Shown piece after piece: positions 1 through 9,652 of a stretch of 12,246 bases of DNA. The first letter of the stretch is position 1, and each line of letters opens with the position of its first letter. The notes under the pieces were generated by a model. That model saw only the letters and a program-made list of their open reading frames with translations. It was not told the DNA's origin and did no database searches. The DNA is taken from contig UZAE01012506.1 in NCBI GenBank assembly GCA_900617975.1, forward strand, positions 1 to 12,246, read 5' to 3'. This DNA comes from Rodentolepis nana. Lineage: Eukaryota; Platyhelminthes; Cestoda; Cyclophyllidea; Hymenolepididae. The position numbers and the translations under genes were made by a program.

Positions 1-15
1 AAATAACTGTGCGGA

Positions 16-59
16 GGGGGAGGGGGGAGGGAGGGGCGAAAGGGATTATGGGGGGGGGG
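16..59 (+). repeat. G-rich tract with G-quadruplex pattern and a 10-G run
   Basis: Positions 16-36 contain G runs of 5, 6, 3 and 4 separated by single A residues, which matches the four-run G-quadruplex pattern. A run of ten G follows at 50-59. No coding sense is visible. A leftward transcript would carry the C-rich complement. Confidence 0.8.
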
Positions 60-180
60 CGGTTAAGGAAGAGCAACAAACTAACAATCTATTAAGTAAA
101 CCTAAAAGGCAAACACACCTACCAGTGACGATGCTGCGCTCAATAGACAAGAAGTCTAAATCAAGAACAGACAATAAAGG

Positions 181-230
181 AAAAAAAACATAAAAAAGAA
201 AAAAAAATTAAATAAAAATAATGATAACTA
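181..230 (+). repeat. A-rich low-complexity block
   Basis: This is nearly pure A with scattered T, G and C. Read on the minus strand it is a poly-T-like block of the kind found inside introns. There is no open frame of interest and no sign that it is the poly(A) tail of a retrocopy: no coding sequence or target-site duplication is visible beside it. Confidence 0.75.
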
Positions 231-261
231 AAACCTAGCATAATCTAAATGGAGGAGAGGA

Positions 262-283
262 GGGGGGGGGGGGGGGGGGGGGG
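262..283 (+). repeat. Poly-G homopolymer, 22 nt
   Basis: An uninterrupted run of 22 G follows a GGA-rich lead-in at 251-261. Such runs are prone to slippage, so the true length in the genome may differ from the assembled length. Confidence 0.95.
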
Positions 284-1757
284 AACTCTGGAACATTTAC
301 CTCAATTTTGGAATGCATTTCAAAGTGGCATTTATTTGACCTCCTTGCTGAGTAATGTAGACCTCTAATGATTACTTCAAACTACCTTACCTTGTGGTTA
401 GACATGCACTAACCAAATCGGATTCTCTCAGACAAACTTCCATCATATTTAAATTATCCTTACCTTAAAAACAAATAAATCAGATTAAATGAGAAGGGTG
501 ATGCATCCAGGTGTGCTCATAAATTAGCCTATATGACAATCAATATCTAAAAGGTTTTACTAACCACCACGCACGAAGATGTGGTAGAGATCAAAATGTG
601 TTCTCCTGTGGGAACTTCCCAGATTACGTGCGTCGTTCGGAAATAGTTGCTGGAAGAAAAGTGGAAGGGGAAAACTGGACGACAGCGGTGAAAATTCAGG
701 TGACCTTTTGGTGAATTCAATCAGCGGAATCAAATCGTAGACCAATCAGCTCCATTAAAATGTCAAAACAATGAATACTGCTTTGTTCGAAAGAGTATAA
801 TCCACATCCAATGCAGGTCGGAATAATTGAAAGTTAGAATAGTTAAAAGTTGGACAATAAGATTGAAGAGGCCAAGTGTGGGGGGGAGGGACATTATTTA
901 GGAAGCAGAGCGAGACAAAACACAAAGCGTCTAGACAGGAGAATGCGCCAACGATATAGACGTTGACTAGGTGCACCGTCCTCATAAGACGGCAAGGATA
1001 TCTAAAGCTGGTAGCATGTAACAATACTTGAAGGTAGATTTTCTGAAACACAAACACTTTTACTTCATTTAAAATGTTAAGATTCAATTATCGAGAAGAA
1101 GAAAGTACACACATTAACAAACCTTTTCCTTACGATATTAATGCTTTATTTAGTACTTTCTCTCGATTTCAATTGAAAATTACGTGTATTTGAGGCTGCA
1201 TTAATTACACACTGCCTCTGCAAATCAGCGAGCAGTTTACAGATCACAGTAACGATATTGAAGATTAAGGTTCATTCCATTGGATAAAACTAATGAAGAC
1301 GCAGAGGTGCTTGCACCAATAGTTACCGCCATAAGGTCCTCAATTTTAAATATTGACAACCACAAAGAAGGAGAATTTTCAAGAATTCACCATTATGAGA
1401 AGAGCAACACATTGGAGCTCGCATGTCAATAACACTATTAATTTAATCAAAATGCGCTGCATATTGCCTATATTAGGATGAGTTCCGAAGCTTAGACTTC
1501 TAGTTTAGGACAGATTTCCGTGGTGATTAACACGGTTGATAGATAATGACGATGAAGTGCAAATAAACTACACTAAGGTGATCGGATATGACGTGAGCCC
1601 ATATCTTAATAAACTCATAGTTTGTTCATCTGTGCACCAACGGTGTATGGACCAGCGCACACATTGGCTGGGTTAGAGGTCATATCAACACAGACTAATT
1701 CTAACGGAGAAAAGATTTGAAAGAATGGGAGATTCTATGAAGACATCCACCAACCCA

Positions 1758-1826
1758 CCCCCCCCCCTTTTTAGCCACAACAGGCTTGGCAGTTTGTGCA
1801 TTTAGATGACCGTCCCCCCCCCCCCC
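1758..1826 (+). repeat. Pair of poly-C runs (10 and 13 nt)
   Basis: Ten C lie at 1758-1767 and thirteen C at 1814-1826, separated by about 46 bases of ordinary sequence. On the minus strand both become G runs, so a leftward transcript would contain two G tracts here. Confidence 0.9.
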
Positions 1827-1930
1827 AATACCCCTGGACGAGGGCTTTAATTTTAAAGAGGGAACAACCGACAAGCAGCATAGTGTAATGGGACAACTCT
1901 GTATATAGCTCTAAACACCAGTGGACATGA

Positions 1931-1967
1931 GAGGGAGAGAGGGGTGGGGGGTGGAGGGGAGGGGGGG
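1931..1967 (+). repeat. Polypurine block with strong G-quadruplex pattern
   Basis: The block is almost entirely G and A. From 1941 to 1967 it has G runs of 4, 6, 4 and 7 separated by T, TGGA and A, a textbook four-run quadruplex pattern with very short loops. It is also a homopurine tract that could in principle form a triplex. No coding sense is visible. Confidence 0.85.
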
Positions 1968-2316
1968 AAATTAGGGTGTCGAGACACACCACAGTTGGCC
2001 TAATAGCACAAGAAGGACATAGGGAAGCCAGCCAGTCATCATCATCTCATGGCCAAACCCACCAGCATTTAGAGATGGAGAGGGGGGGAGCAGGACTGGT
2101 ATAGTCACCTTAGACTGAGACACAGAATAGTGTGACAGTGGCTAGAAGGGAGGTAAATCGATACGGATTTAATTATAAATTAGCGGCACATAGGAGAATG
2201 ACTTTGTTTAGTTTGTCTTTTTCTTTCTATTAAAAATATGGCAAATAGAATTCATGCTTTGCCTAGCTTCCATTTGAACTAATAACTTTGGAACGGAAAG
2301 TAGGCATGGTTAAGAG

Positions 2317-2339
2317 GTGTGTGTGTGTGTGTGTGTGTG
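2317..2339 (+). repeat. (GT)n microsatellite
   Basis: An uninterrupted GT dinucleotide repeat of about eleven and a half units. The minus-strand frame through it gives a His/Thr repeat, which is a translation artefact and not a protein feature. Confidence 0.95.
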
Positions 2340-3587
2340 AAGTGTAGGAGGTTTCAAAGTCACCTCCAAAATTGAGGTAGCACAATTCACCACTTCCGAT
2401 ATTTGAATAAGCAAAATGGATAAATCCGTATATTTGATGAAAGAAAGATATCTCCATCTCCAGTTACGACGTATGTTTATACTGAATGCCGTTAGCTATA
2501 ACCCCCACGAACCCAAATAACTCGCCGATGGAGTGCTTCTGAGGTGACAACCTATCGTGAAGAGGGAAGCACTCCAACAACTGCCTATTCACATTCCACG
2601 CGGATTTATCATAGAAGCTGAACACACACACACCTTCGTTAACACCACCACCAATGGCATCAATTCAAAAAAAATTAATAAGTGCCCCATTTTATAATGA
2701 ATTTTAAATTGCTCCAGTTAGAGAGACTTATCCACCCACTAGGTAAGAACTATGTGGATGAGCATCCGAAAATTGGTGGAGGGAAAAAAACAGATTCCAG
2801 TCTAAAGTCATATCCTCTCAAATACAAGTCGTAAGGGCGAAATTGGGTGATGCCAAAGTATCATTTTTTGAGTGAACTCAATTCTTTGTTTTATCAAAGT
2901 AAAAGCACAAAACAACTTTCACTTTCACGCATCAAAAAGGGCCAAAATAATCCAATCTGTCAACTGATGTTTATGTTTTGTTTACGAGTTAAAATTGATG
3001 TTACTTGGAAGGAAGAAAAACTTATAAACAAAGTCATGACTCAGACCAAGATTGATTTCACCGAGACCATGGCGTCATGGCCAAAAAAACCTCGATCAAA
3101 ACTCGGCCCTGCTTGTGAATCCACACAGTCAAATGCCAAAATTACTCACGCATTATAGAAGTGATGACTGCGGTACAAGCATATAACTAATTGTATATAT
3201 TGTAGCAGAGGAAAATGAAGCCTACCCTTAGACCAACTTTGAAACATCTACCTATTCTCTCCACGTGATATGAGGCAGCAATTTGGATTAGAGCCCAATG
3301 CCACACACACATGGGAACTAATGATTCAGATATCACATGCCAACATGCTGTAAATCAAGTCTACAAAGTCGGGAAAATGAGGTATGCGATAGACTTACCT
3401 CCTCGTGGTGCACCCTGGGCAACATATACTCATATGGCCAAAAAGTCAATTAACCGGCAGTTGACTTCTCACTTCAAACTACCATCACCTCACTACATGA
3501 CATATTCGACTATTTCCATAGTACTTACCTCACCGTTTTTCTACTTCTGTGTCTGTCTCTTTTACATATTTGAAACACTCCTCTGTT

Positions 3588-3610
3588 CCCCCCCCCCCCC
3601 CCCCCCCCCC
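3588..3610 (+). repeat. Poly-C homopolymer, 23 nt
   Basis: Twenty-three C in a row are followed by A and five more C. This is the longest homopolymer in the window, and on the minus strand it is a 23-G run. The plus-strand frame through it yields a proline stretch, which I take to be an artefact. Confidence 0.95.
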
Positions 3611-4349
3611 ACCCCCTCGAGTTATTTTTTCAATTTGATGTTCCTTCCCCTCTGTGAAGCCTGAAGTCAACTAAAGGGATAAAGATAGCCATCAAGACGC
3701 CTGCCATTTGATATAATAAAAGTGTCGGGAAAATATAACACACGACTCAGTTTCACCATCACAAATAATAGAAGGATCTGTGGCAAGAGTATTCAAGCTG
3801 ATTGCGAGGAAATGGCTAAGAGGAAAGGCAAGAATTGTTCATAGAAAATATCAACTCTTACGAAGGGCAAAAAGAGGATTAAAACGTCATCAAAGTGGAA
3901 TGAGGTGATAAAAAAGTGGTGAAATGAGCGCTCTCAATTGCAAACAGAATAGGAGGCGCGATGGTTCAAGAAAGAAATATCAAATTACCCAAATCTAAGA
4001 TTGGGATGACATAAACTATGAACACTAATGGAATATATTTTGTCAACCTTATTTATAAGTTCCTGTGAGCACTAATTCTGAAATCTATTTAAGTGAAATG
4101 TGTTCAAGACCACTCCTTCAACGAGAGTCTGCAAAGAGACTGGAAGGGAATGGGTACTAAAATCCTGAAGGGGATTTCTAGTCATAATTGCATGAAAAAA
4201 TGTTATATATATGGGGAGTTAAATAATCAAGACAAGAGAGGAAGAATAGAAAATAGTTCGAGTATACACTCGTGTATATCAAGAAGGTGAAACCGGTCAA
4301 TCACAGACAGCCTTAGGTTGCAGTAGAGAAAACAGCGGACGTACACACA

Positions 4350-4372
4350 GAAAGAGAGGGAGAGAGAGGAGG
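4350..4372 (+). repeat. GA-rich polypurine tract
   Basis: An imperfect GA/GGA repeat with no pyrimidine over about 23 bases. It is one of several polypurine tracts between 4.3 and 5.0 kb. On the minus strand it would be CT-rich, like intronic pyrimidine tracts. Confidence 0.8.
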
Positions 4373-4569
4373 TGAAAGGGAGTCACGAGATGGGGAAAGG
4401 GAGGGATTTAGGCGTGTGGAAAAGGAGTCACCTATTTCCACCCCTTCCAACGCACAGATGCAAAGGGGTGTAGTCAACCAATGAAGTAAGACCAAGGTTC
4501 ATACAACGCACCATGTGTATGCGCGTGTGTCTATACACACACCCAAAAAAGCAGGCATATAGTGGAAAA

Positions 4570-4591
4570 GGAGGAGGTGGAGGAGGAGGAA
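4570..4591 (+). repeat. (GGA)n trinucleotide repeat
   Basis: About seven GGA or GAG units with one T interruption. No supported coding frame crosses it. Confidence 0.85.
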
Positions 4592-4922
4592 GAGTGGGTG
4601 AAAGGGAGACTACTAGCTTTCTAGCTAGCTAACTGGGCGTTGGACGTGTGGGCTGGTAGATGTTGCAGCTTTTTGCCCCTGTCTTGCCTGTCTGCAAATT
4701 CTACTGCCGCTGCTACCGCCAGACCAAGTAACTAGTAGCAGTATCTGAAGCCAAAGGGGCATTAATAAGTGCGCGTGGTCAGCCAGATAGGGAGAGTGCG
4801 TGTGCAAATGAATAATTTCTCCCCTTCCTCCACTTAAACACACAAATAGAGGAAGATGTTGAGGCGCAAATACGCCCCTTTTGAAGTAGATATTAGTGGT
4901 CGGCATATATATATCATGCCAA

Positions 4923-4953
4923 GGGGAGGAGGGGCGGAGAGGGTGGGGGAGGG
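4923..4953 (+). repeat. G-rich tract with G-quadruplex pattern
   Basis: Five G runs of three or more bases (4923-4926, 4931-4934, 4941-4943, 4945-4949, 4951-4953) lie within 31 bases, fitting a quadruplex pattern. No coding sense is visible. Confidence 0.75.
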
Positions 4954-5204
4954 ATTCAATTATTTAGCAGGAAGGAGTTATAAGAGAGTCCTAGGCCTTA
5001 TTGCAACCGTCAAGTCCACTGAAGGCAAGATCACAAGTCAACCCCATGACCAGAAATGGGATTATATAATCGTTGATCTCAATGAGCAAATTCCATAAGC
5101 AGTTAGCATTCGAATCACTGCGTATTCTGCGATGGTTGGCGGAATTAATGTGCATAAAACTAGATTCTTAACCCAGTTCCGGTGGTTGTGCATCGATGAG
5201 TTTT

Positions 5205-5239
5205 AACTTACCGCGGCCTCGGATATGGCCGTGTAAGTT
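5205..5239. repeat. Imperfect inverted repeat with a splice-donor consensus on each strand
   Basis: The left arm AACTTAC (5205-5211) pairs with GTAAGTT (5233-5239), and CGGCC (5214-5218) pairs with GGCCG (5227-5231). This gives 12 base pairs with a two-by-one internal loop and an eight-base apical loop. GTAAGTT, a full donor consensus, therefore appears on both strands. The GC-rich inner stem stands out from the AT-rich surroundings. Function is unknown. Confidence 0.6.
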
Positions 5240-5366
5240 GATCACTGTGCCCAGGAGCACACAACTCCCATTTCATCGTTTTCTTACTCACCGGAAAGAG
5301 ATGTTGGAAATAGACGTATATGATTTTGCAGCGACTAATAGTAATACTCTATTTTACATACACCAA

Positions 5367-5380
5367 ACACACACACACAC
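5367..5380 (+). repeat. (AC)7 microsatellite
   Basis: A short, perfect AC dinucleotide repeat. Similar short AC stretches occur near 2.6 kb and 4.5 kb. Confidence 0.9.
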
Positions 5381-6270
5381 ATAAAATCTAATTGAAAAGG
5401 ATGAGGAAGTTTCATGGGAGTTAGCATAGCCATAAGTAATAAATTTACTGGAGGAGTGAAAGACTTCTGAATTGCAAGTGGACTTTCATAAATTAGAGCA
5501 CTTTCATGGTTTAAAAAGAAAAAGGGCATTAACATCAGCTAGAGCTAACATTCAAAGGCCATTAGATGGTGGATGTTGACCAATTTCATGAAAGAAGATA
5601 AGGAGTAATTTGATTTGACCTAGTCACGCGTATACATCTGCAAAAGGGGAAAAGTTTATAAATTGAAGTAGACACACACCTCTTGAGTAGCCGCAGAGCT
5701 GGTTAGTTGGAGGGACTAGCAACTGATTCAGTTGTGCTCAACTGACGTTTAGAAGCCCAAAGCTCATTAACTGAAGGGATGATGGAATTTGAATTGGCAA
5801 GAGGGAAATCTGCCCATATTGCTTCTACCGACAACTCCCATTTAAACAAAACCTTCTGTAAGTGCACACACACCATTGAGTTATAAATGTAGACGAAATC
5901 GTTGATTGCTGTTACGTTGTAGCTGTTCGAATTAGGGGGATGGAAAGGGTCCACAAAACGTTGGCTCTCTAGTAGCCTTTGCTTGCTAATGAGAAGTTCC
6001 CTTTAATAAGACAGTGAAGCACACAAATTGTCATTTTCTGCTAAGCAAAGGTAGCTTTGATGGGTTACCTAAAATAATGATTTTGTTCGCGTGGATATTT
6101 ATCCAAATAGGAGGGATCTCTATTCACAAGACGATTAAGAATCATCCTGAAAAATGGTAATCTGGCTGGGTATATATAGTGAAGCTTACCATGAGATAAG
6201 GACAAGCACGCATAGCTGTAAAGGGAGGATAACTTTGAAGAAAATTTTCAAGCACTTCTATACTTCAGAG

Positions 6271-6287
6271 ATAATAATAATAATAAT
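6271..6287 (+). repeat. (ATA)n microsatellite
   Basis: About five and a half ATA units in a noncoding context. Confidence 0.9.
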
Positions 6288-7157
6288 CGATTTTTGGTTG
6301 AGAGAATTGAATTAACGTTGGCCGTCACCACGAAGAGAGTAATAGAATTCACAATACTAACTGTGGGACAAGGACCATGGTTTAAAATCTCATAGTTTGG
6401 CCAACATTAGTCACCTGGTCATATCATAAACCGGATGTACACGTTTAAAGATTAAAAGGGAGAAATCAAATTCACTTTTCGGTCAGTCAACATTGAAACA
6501 CAAAATTACCAAACGATAACAAAACCATGCGGGCGTAAAATTTCTACCAGTTTGAATAATCATGGCCGATAATCGAGGTAAGATAGATACAACCAACGAG
6601 TCCAATAGGATACGATAGGATGAGTCAAAAAGACAAAAATTGATAAATTAGTCCTGCTTTAGGTGAATTCTAACCACACTAGATTGGCCATATTTGCATA
6701 TCAAATTCATCGTATAACGCGTTAACATCCAAACTTAATACATTATGTTGAAGTGAAAACCTAGTGACTGGTTTGTAATACCGAATTGATTCATTTGCAC
6801 AAGCCTTACATGTCCAAAGACAGGTGGAATGGAAAGGTTTCTTTTGAACCAAAAAATGTCTACCCAGAGTTCACTAAAAGTGTACAGTTGACAATTTGAT
6901 GACGTTTCATCTTCTTTCACGTCTGAAAAAATAAAACAAATAAAAACGCAAAAAATACCCGTAGGGCCATAAACGATCAATTTTTAGATATGAACTTTAT
7001 CTAAAACGATGGCATTTAGAAATTAGAACAATTAGAAGGCCGTGAAGATAGTAAAATGCAGTTGGGATTTTGCTGCGGAACAAGTTGAAAGAAACTGAAA
7101 ATAGCCCCCCTCAACTGAGCACACGCACAACCAATTTGATCATTACTTTAACCGCCA

Positions 7158-7172
7158 ATGATGATGATGATG
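7158..7172 (+). repeat. (ATG)5 microsatellite
   Basis: Five perfect ATG units. No open frame of useful length starts here. Confidence 0.9.
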
Positions 7173-7895
7173 GCCTCTCAATTCGATAATACCACTTTTC
7201 AAAATAACAGCACTCTAGTTAATTGTAATTACTTAATATGTAATTTTTAAAAACCCAGTCAAGATGGTCCATCAAGACGAGAAGAAATCAACGACTTGAA
7301 GAAAAAATTGCATAAAATAGGGAAGTGCCAAAACCGATCCAAGAAAAAATAAGATCCCCATATTTGGCCTTTGAAAAGCGCCAGCAAATCGATTAACTCT
7401 AAGATGGAAAGTAGCGAAATGAGACGATTAATCGATTTTGGGGAAAATTCTAGAAGTTAGGTTACCTTACGGGGTCAAAATAATAGATGAGTTCCGAGAA
7501 GCCAGATCAATTAGATAAAAAGGTGTAAGACTTTCTTTCGTGAATACTGATGTTTAGCAATGACCAACGTCAAGGCCAAACATTACCCGAAAGAAGAGCT
7601 GTTAAATATCTTCAGTCATGACACAGTTTTACCACAAGGAGACAATAATCGCAATGATAGTAACATGGTAATTTCTGTGAAACTTCATTTCTAAAGACAC
7701 TGCGAATAAGAAAAAAGGGAATGTAAAACCGTACTATGACTAACAAATCCATACATGAACAGGGAACAATGAGGAGTAGAAAGAATCCAAAAAAATCAAT
7801 TTTAGATGGGTAAAAAAGTCGAGACATCATAAGTTCTGATTTTTGACAAGAAAAGTATTAAAGGAATAATCAAAATATAGCTATAAATAGCTTAC

Positions 7896-8986
7896 TTTCT
7901 AGCAAATGCCTTGGTACATATTGAGCAGACATGCGGTTTCTCTTGTGTATGAATGGACATGATATGCCTTTTCAGTTTATCCTCTCTAACAAAGCACTTC
8001 CCACAGGCCTCACAAACATGTTTCGCTTCGGCTGCTGACCTTTGTCTTTGAAGGATGAGCTGTTGCACGGAGACCACAGCTCCACAATTTGGGCAAGAGA
8101 GGCTACTCAATCCCTCAGCACTCGCTTGAGTCAACGACGTTAGGAGTATCGCATGGGTACAGGGTTGAACAGTGGGCGTAGAAGCTGAAATCGTGGAATC
8201 TACTAGGGACACTGCTTCAATTTTGCCTACAGGAGCTAGACTGAGTGAGTAGAGCCGGTCAGTGCCAGTACCAATTAAGGCTGGATCATAGGGAGCCGAT
8301 GTTGAGGGAGCTTTGTTCCCTACCAAAGCGGAGACAACACTGTCAACTGCTGCTATCGCGGCCGCAGCATATTCTGCGTCGTCATACATCGGTGATAGGC
8401 CATTCTCTTCCTCTCTTTTCGCAGCCGAAGTAACACAACCTGTCGATGTGGTTGCAGCAACAGGGAGAGAAGCGGGAGGGGACACCGTGGAGGGCGTATC
8501 ATGATCAGTCAACTTGTCTGGGAGAGTGGGCGTAGAGAGCTCTTTGGGGAGATCAAAACGAGAAGGAGGAAATTCAGGTTCCTGCTTAACAATCGGAGCA
8601 ACTTCACTCTGATCAACAGAGGTTGCTAAGCGTGAGGCGACGTTTTCGAGAAGAGCACGCTGATTATCAGTATTATTTGCTGTTGTAGTTCCGGGAAGAA
8701 TGGGAGGAGTTACCAGTCCTGATGGTGAGGTAATATTATGGTCCGTAACGGTAGGAGCCCCATTTAAATAGCCATTTTTAACTTCGGCAGTTTGCAATGG
8801 CTCAGGAAATGAAGGTGATGAATTACTATCCATCACCTTTTCGGAGTAGGTTTTTTGATCAAGATCATGAAAGTTGATAAGTGACTGATGATGGTTTTCA
8901 TTCAAAGGATTGTCATAGTTTCCACAAGAGCTAGGTTTTGTAGATGTAGAAGAAGGAGTAAGTTCCAGAAATGAAGGTTCAATCAT
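7896..8986 (-). CDS. C2H2 zinc-finger protein, 5' coding exon (partial)
   Basis: This is probably a nuclear DNA-binding transcription factor. The exon encodes 363 residues plus two bases of the next codon. Residues 1 to about 290 are low-complexity, rich in Ser, Thr and Pro, with an Ala-rich patch near 206-213. They contain a SUMO-type VKQE at 133-136 and eight Ser/Thr-Pro sites. A CPNC pair at 298-301 has no matching histidines. Finger 1 is complete (C325, C328, H341, H346) and is followed by the linker TQEKP. Finger 2 begins with C354 and C357, then the frame meets GTAAGC at 7895-7890, a donor that cuts the finger before its histidines. The ATG at 8986 has an in-frame TAG two codons upstream and purine at -3. 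The TAG sits in a possible splice acceptor, so a 5' UTR intron or trans-splicing is conceivable. The closely spaced fingers resemble MAZ/VEZF1/PATZ-type proteins, but two fingers do not settle the family. Confidence 0.88.
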
Positions 8987-9338
8987 TTTCTAATATTCAA
9001 ATAAATATTGTTTTTTTTCTAAAAAATGCACAAAATAAAAGGAATAATTAAAATTATAAAATTAAAAACAAACAAAGAATTATTTTCAAGGGACATTCTA
9101 ATCAGTAATAGAGGAAGGAGCTATTTTTAACAAAATAGTCAGAAACATGCAGCAAATTTTATCAACTAAGGAAAAATATAACGAACACACACGACGATGA
9201 ACCCCATCAACGGCCAACGCCCTAGATTATTCAAGATATGCACAGCTTACTCAATCACGTAAAAGTATTCACAAAACACTTGATAGCTAAAAATTTTGAT
9301 TTATAAAAAACTTATGTGCTTTTTACTTACTTTTAATG

Positions 9339-9366
9339 GATTATAAAGATTATAAAAGATTATTAA
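9339..9366 (+). repeat. Three imperfect tandem copies of GATTATAAA
   Basis: GATTATAAA (9339-9347), GATTATAAAA (9348-9357) and GATTATTAA (9358-9366) lie head to tail. The first two contain TATAAA, so they could serve as TATA-like core promoter elements for rightward transcription. They may also be simple AT-rich repetition. Confidence 0.6.
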
Positions 9367-9375
9367 TAGGCGCGT

Positions 9376-9391
9376 TAAAATTTAAATTTTA
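9376..9391. repeat. 16-bp perfect AT palindrome
   Basis: TAAAATTTAAATTTTA reads identically on both strands. It sits ten bases after the GATTATAAA repeats, close to the point where the base skew changes sign. Perfect AT palindromes arise by chance fairly easily in such sequence, so its relevance is uncertain. Confidence 0.6.
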
Positions 9392-9652
9392 TGTTAAACA
9401 AAAATAAAACAAATATGTATTATTACTAAATATTTTAAAATTCTTTGTTTTTATTGAAATAAGCTCTTTGTTTATGCGCATTAATGCTACAATAGACAAC
9501 TTTAAGCGGTATTTGTGGTAGAATTTTTATGGTTTTCTATCATTTTTTATTATTATGTTATTTAACAACAAACTTTTTTACTTTAATCTATTTTATTTGA
9601 TCTTTAGGCATTTATGTTTATTTATTGATTTGGTATTATATGTTTCATAGTT

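Larger units (their letters stand above)
1..7895 (-). other. Long noncoding stretch, probably intron 1 of the minus-strand zinc-finger gene
   Basis: No reading frame here shows a recognisable domain; the open frames are short and run through microsatellites or homopolymers. A consensus splice donor at the right edge (GTAAGC on the minus strand, 7890-7895) interrupts a zinc finger, so the gene must continue leftward. I looked for the usual inter-finger linker (TGEKP-like) on the minus strand and found it only in the exon at 7.9 kb. The missing exons are therefore either small and atypical or beyond the left edge. The plus strand is purine-rich over much of the region, so a leftward transcript would be pyrimidine-rich, as expected of an intron. 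Unrelated noncoding DNA, or a small gene I cannot see, is not excluded. Confidence 0.5.
8987..9652. promoter_or_regulatory. AT-rich gap between divergent genes, candidate bidirectional promoter
   Basis: The gap between the two presumed start codons is about 0.67 kb and has no coding potential I can see. The plus strand is A-rich in the left half and clearly T-rich from about 9.4 kb on, so the strand bias flips inside the gap, as expected if transcription leaves in both directions. Candidate elements are the GATTATAAA repeats at 9339-9366, a palindrome at 9376-9391, and a homeodomain-like GCATTAATGC palindrome at 9478-9487. No CpG-rich island is visible. If 9653 is an internal exon start rather than the true start, the gap would be shorter or would include a plus-strand UTR intron. 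Confidence 0.5.

Noticed and set aside
181..230. Poly(A)-like tract as the tail of a retrotransposed copy
   Set aside because: No coding remnant or target-site duplication is visible beside it.
755..1087. 110-codon minus-strand frame
   Set aside because: It is rich in Cys/Phe/Val without pattern; no domain or continuity with the zinc-finger exon was found.
2847..3158. 103-codon plus-strand frame
   Set aside because: Its composition looks random, no motif is recognised, and it lies on the strand opposite the inferred intron.
3395..3480. Possible minus-strand exon ending at the AG/GTAAGT donor near 3398
   Set aside because: All three frames meet stops within about 30 codons upstream and no sensible acceptor gives a coherent peptide.
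3311..3664. 117-codon plus-strand frame
   Set aside because: It runs through the 23-C homopolymer as a proline run, has no domain, and has no supporting splice or promoter context.
4525..4540. GTGTGT-CTAT-ACACAC hairpin
   Set aside because: It is a six-pair stem made of dinucleotide repeats, which arises easily by chance in GT/AC-rich sequence.
5100..5120. TTCGAATC-like string suggesting a tRNA B box
   Set aside because: No acceptor stem, D arm or anticodon arm can be drawn around it.
6831..6850. Minus-strand sequence loosely like a zinc-finger linker
   Set aside because: The GGTTTC core is present, but flanking codons do not give Cys or His at C2H2 spacing.
8245..8504. Plus-strand frames opposite the zinc-finger exon
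   Set aside because: They are shadows of the minus-strand coding sequence; the minus-strand frame has clear zinc ligands and a linker.
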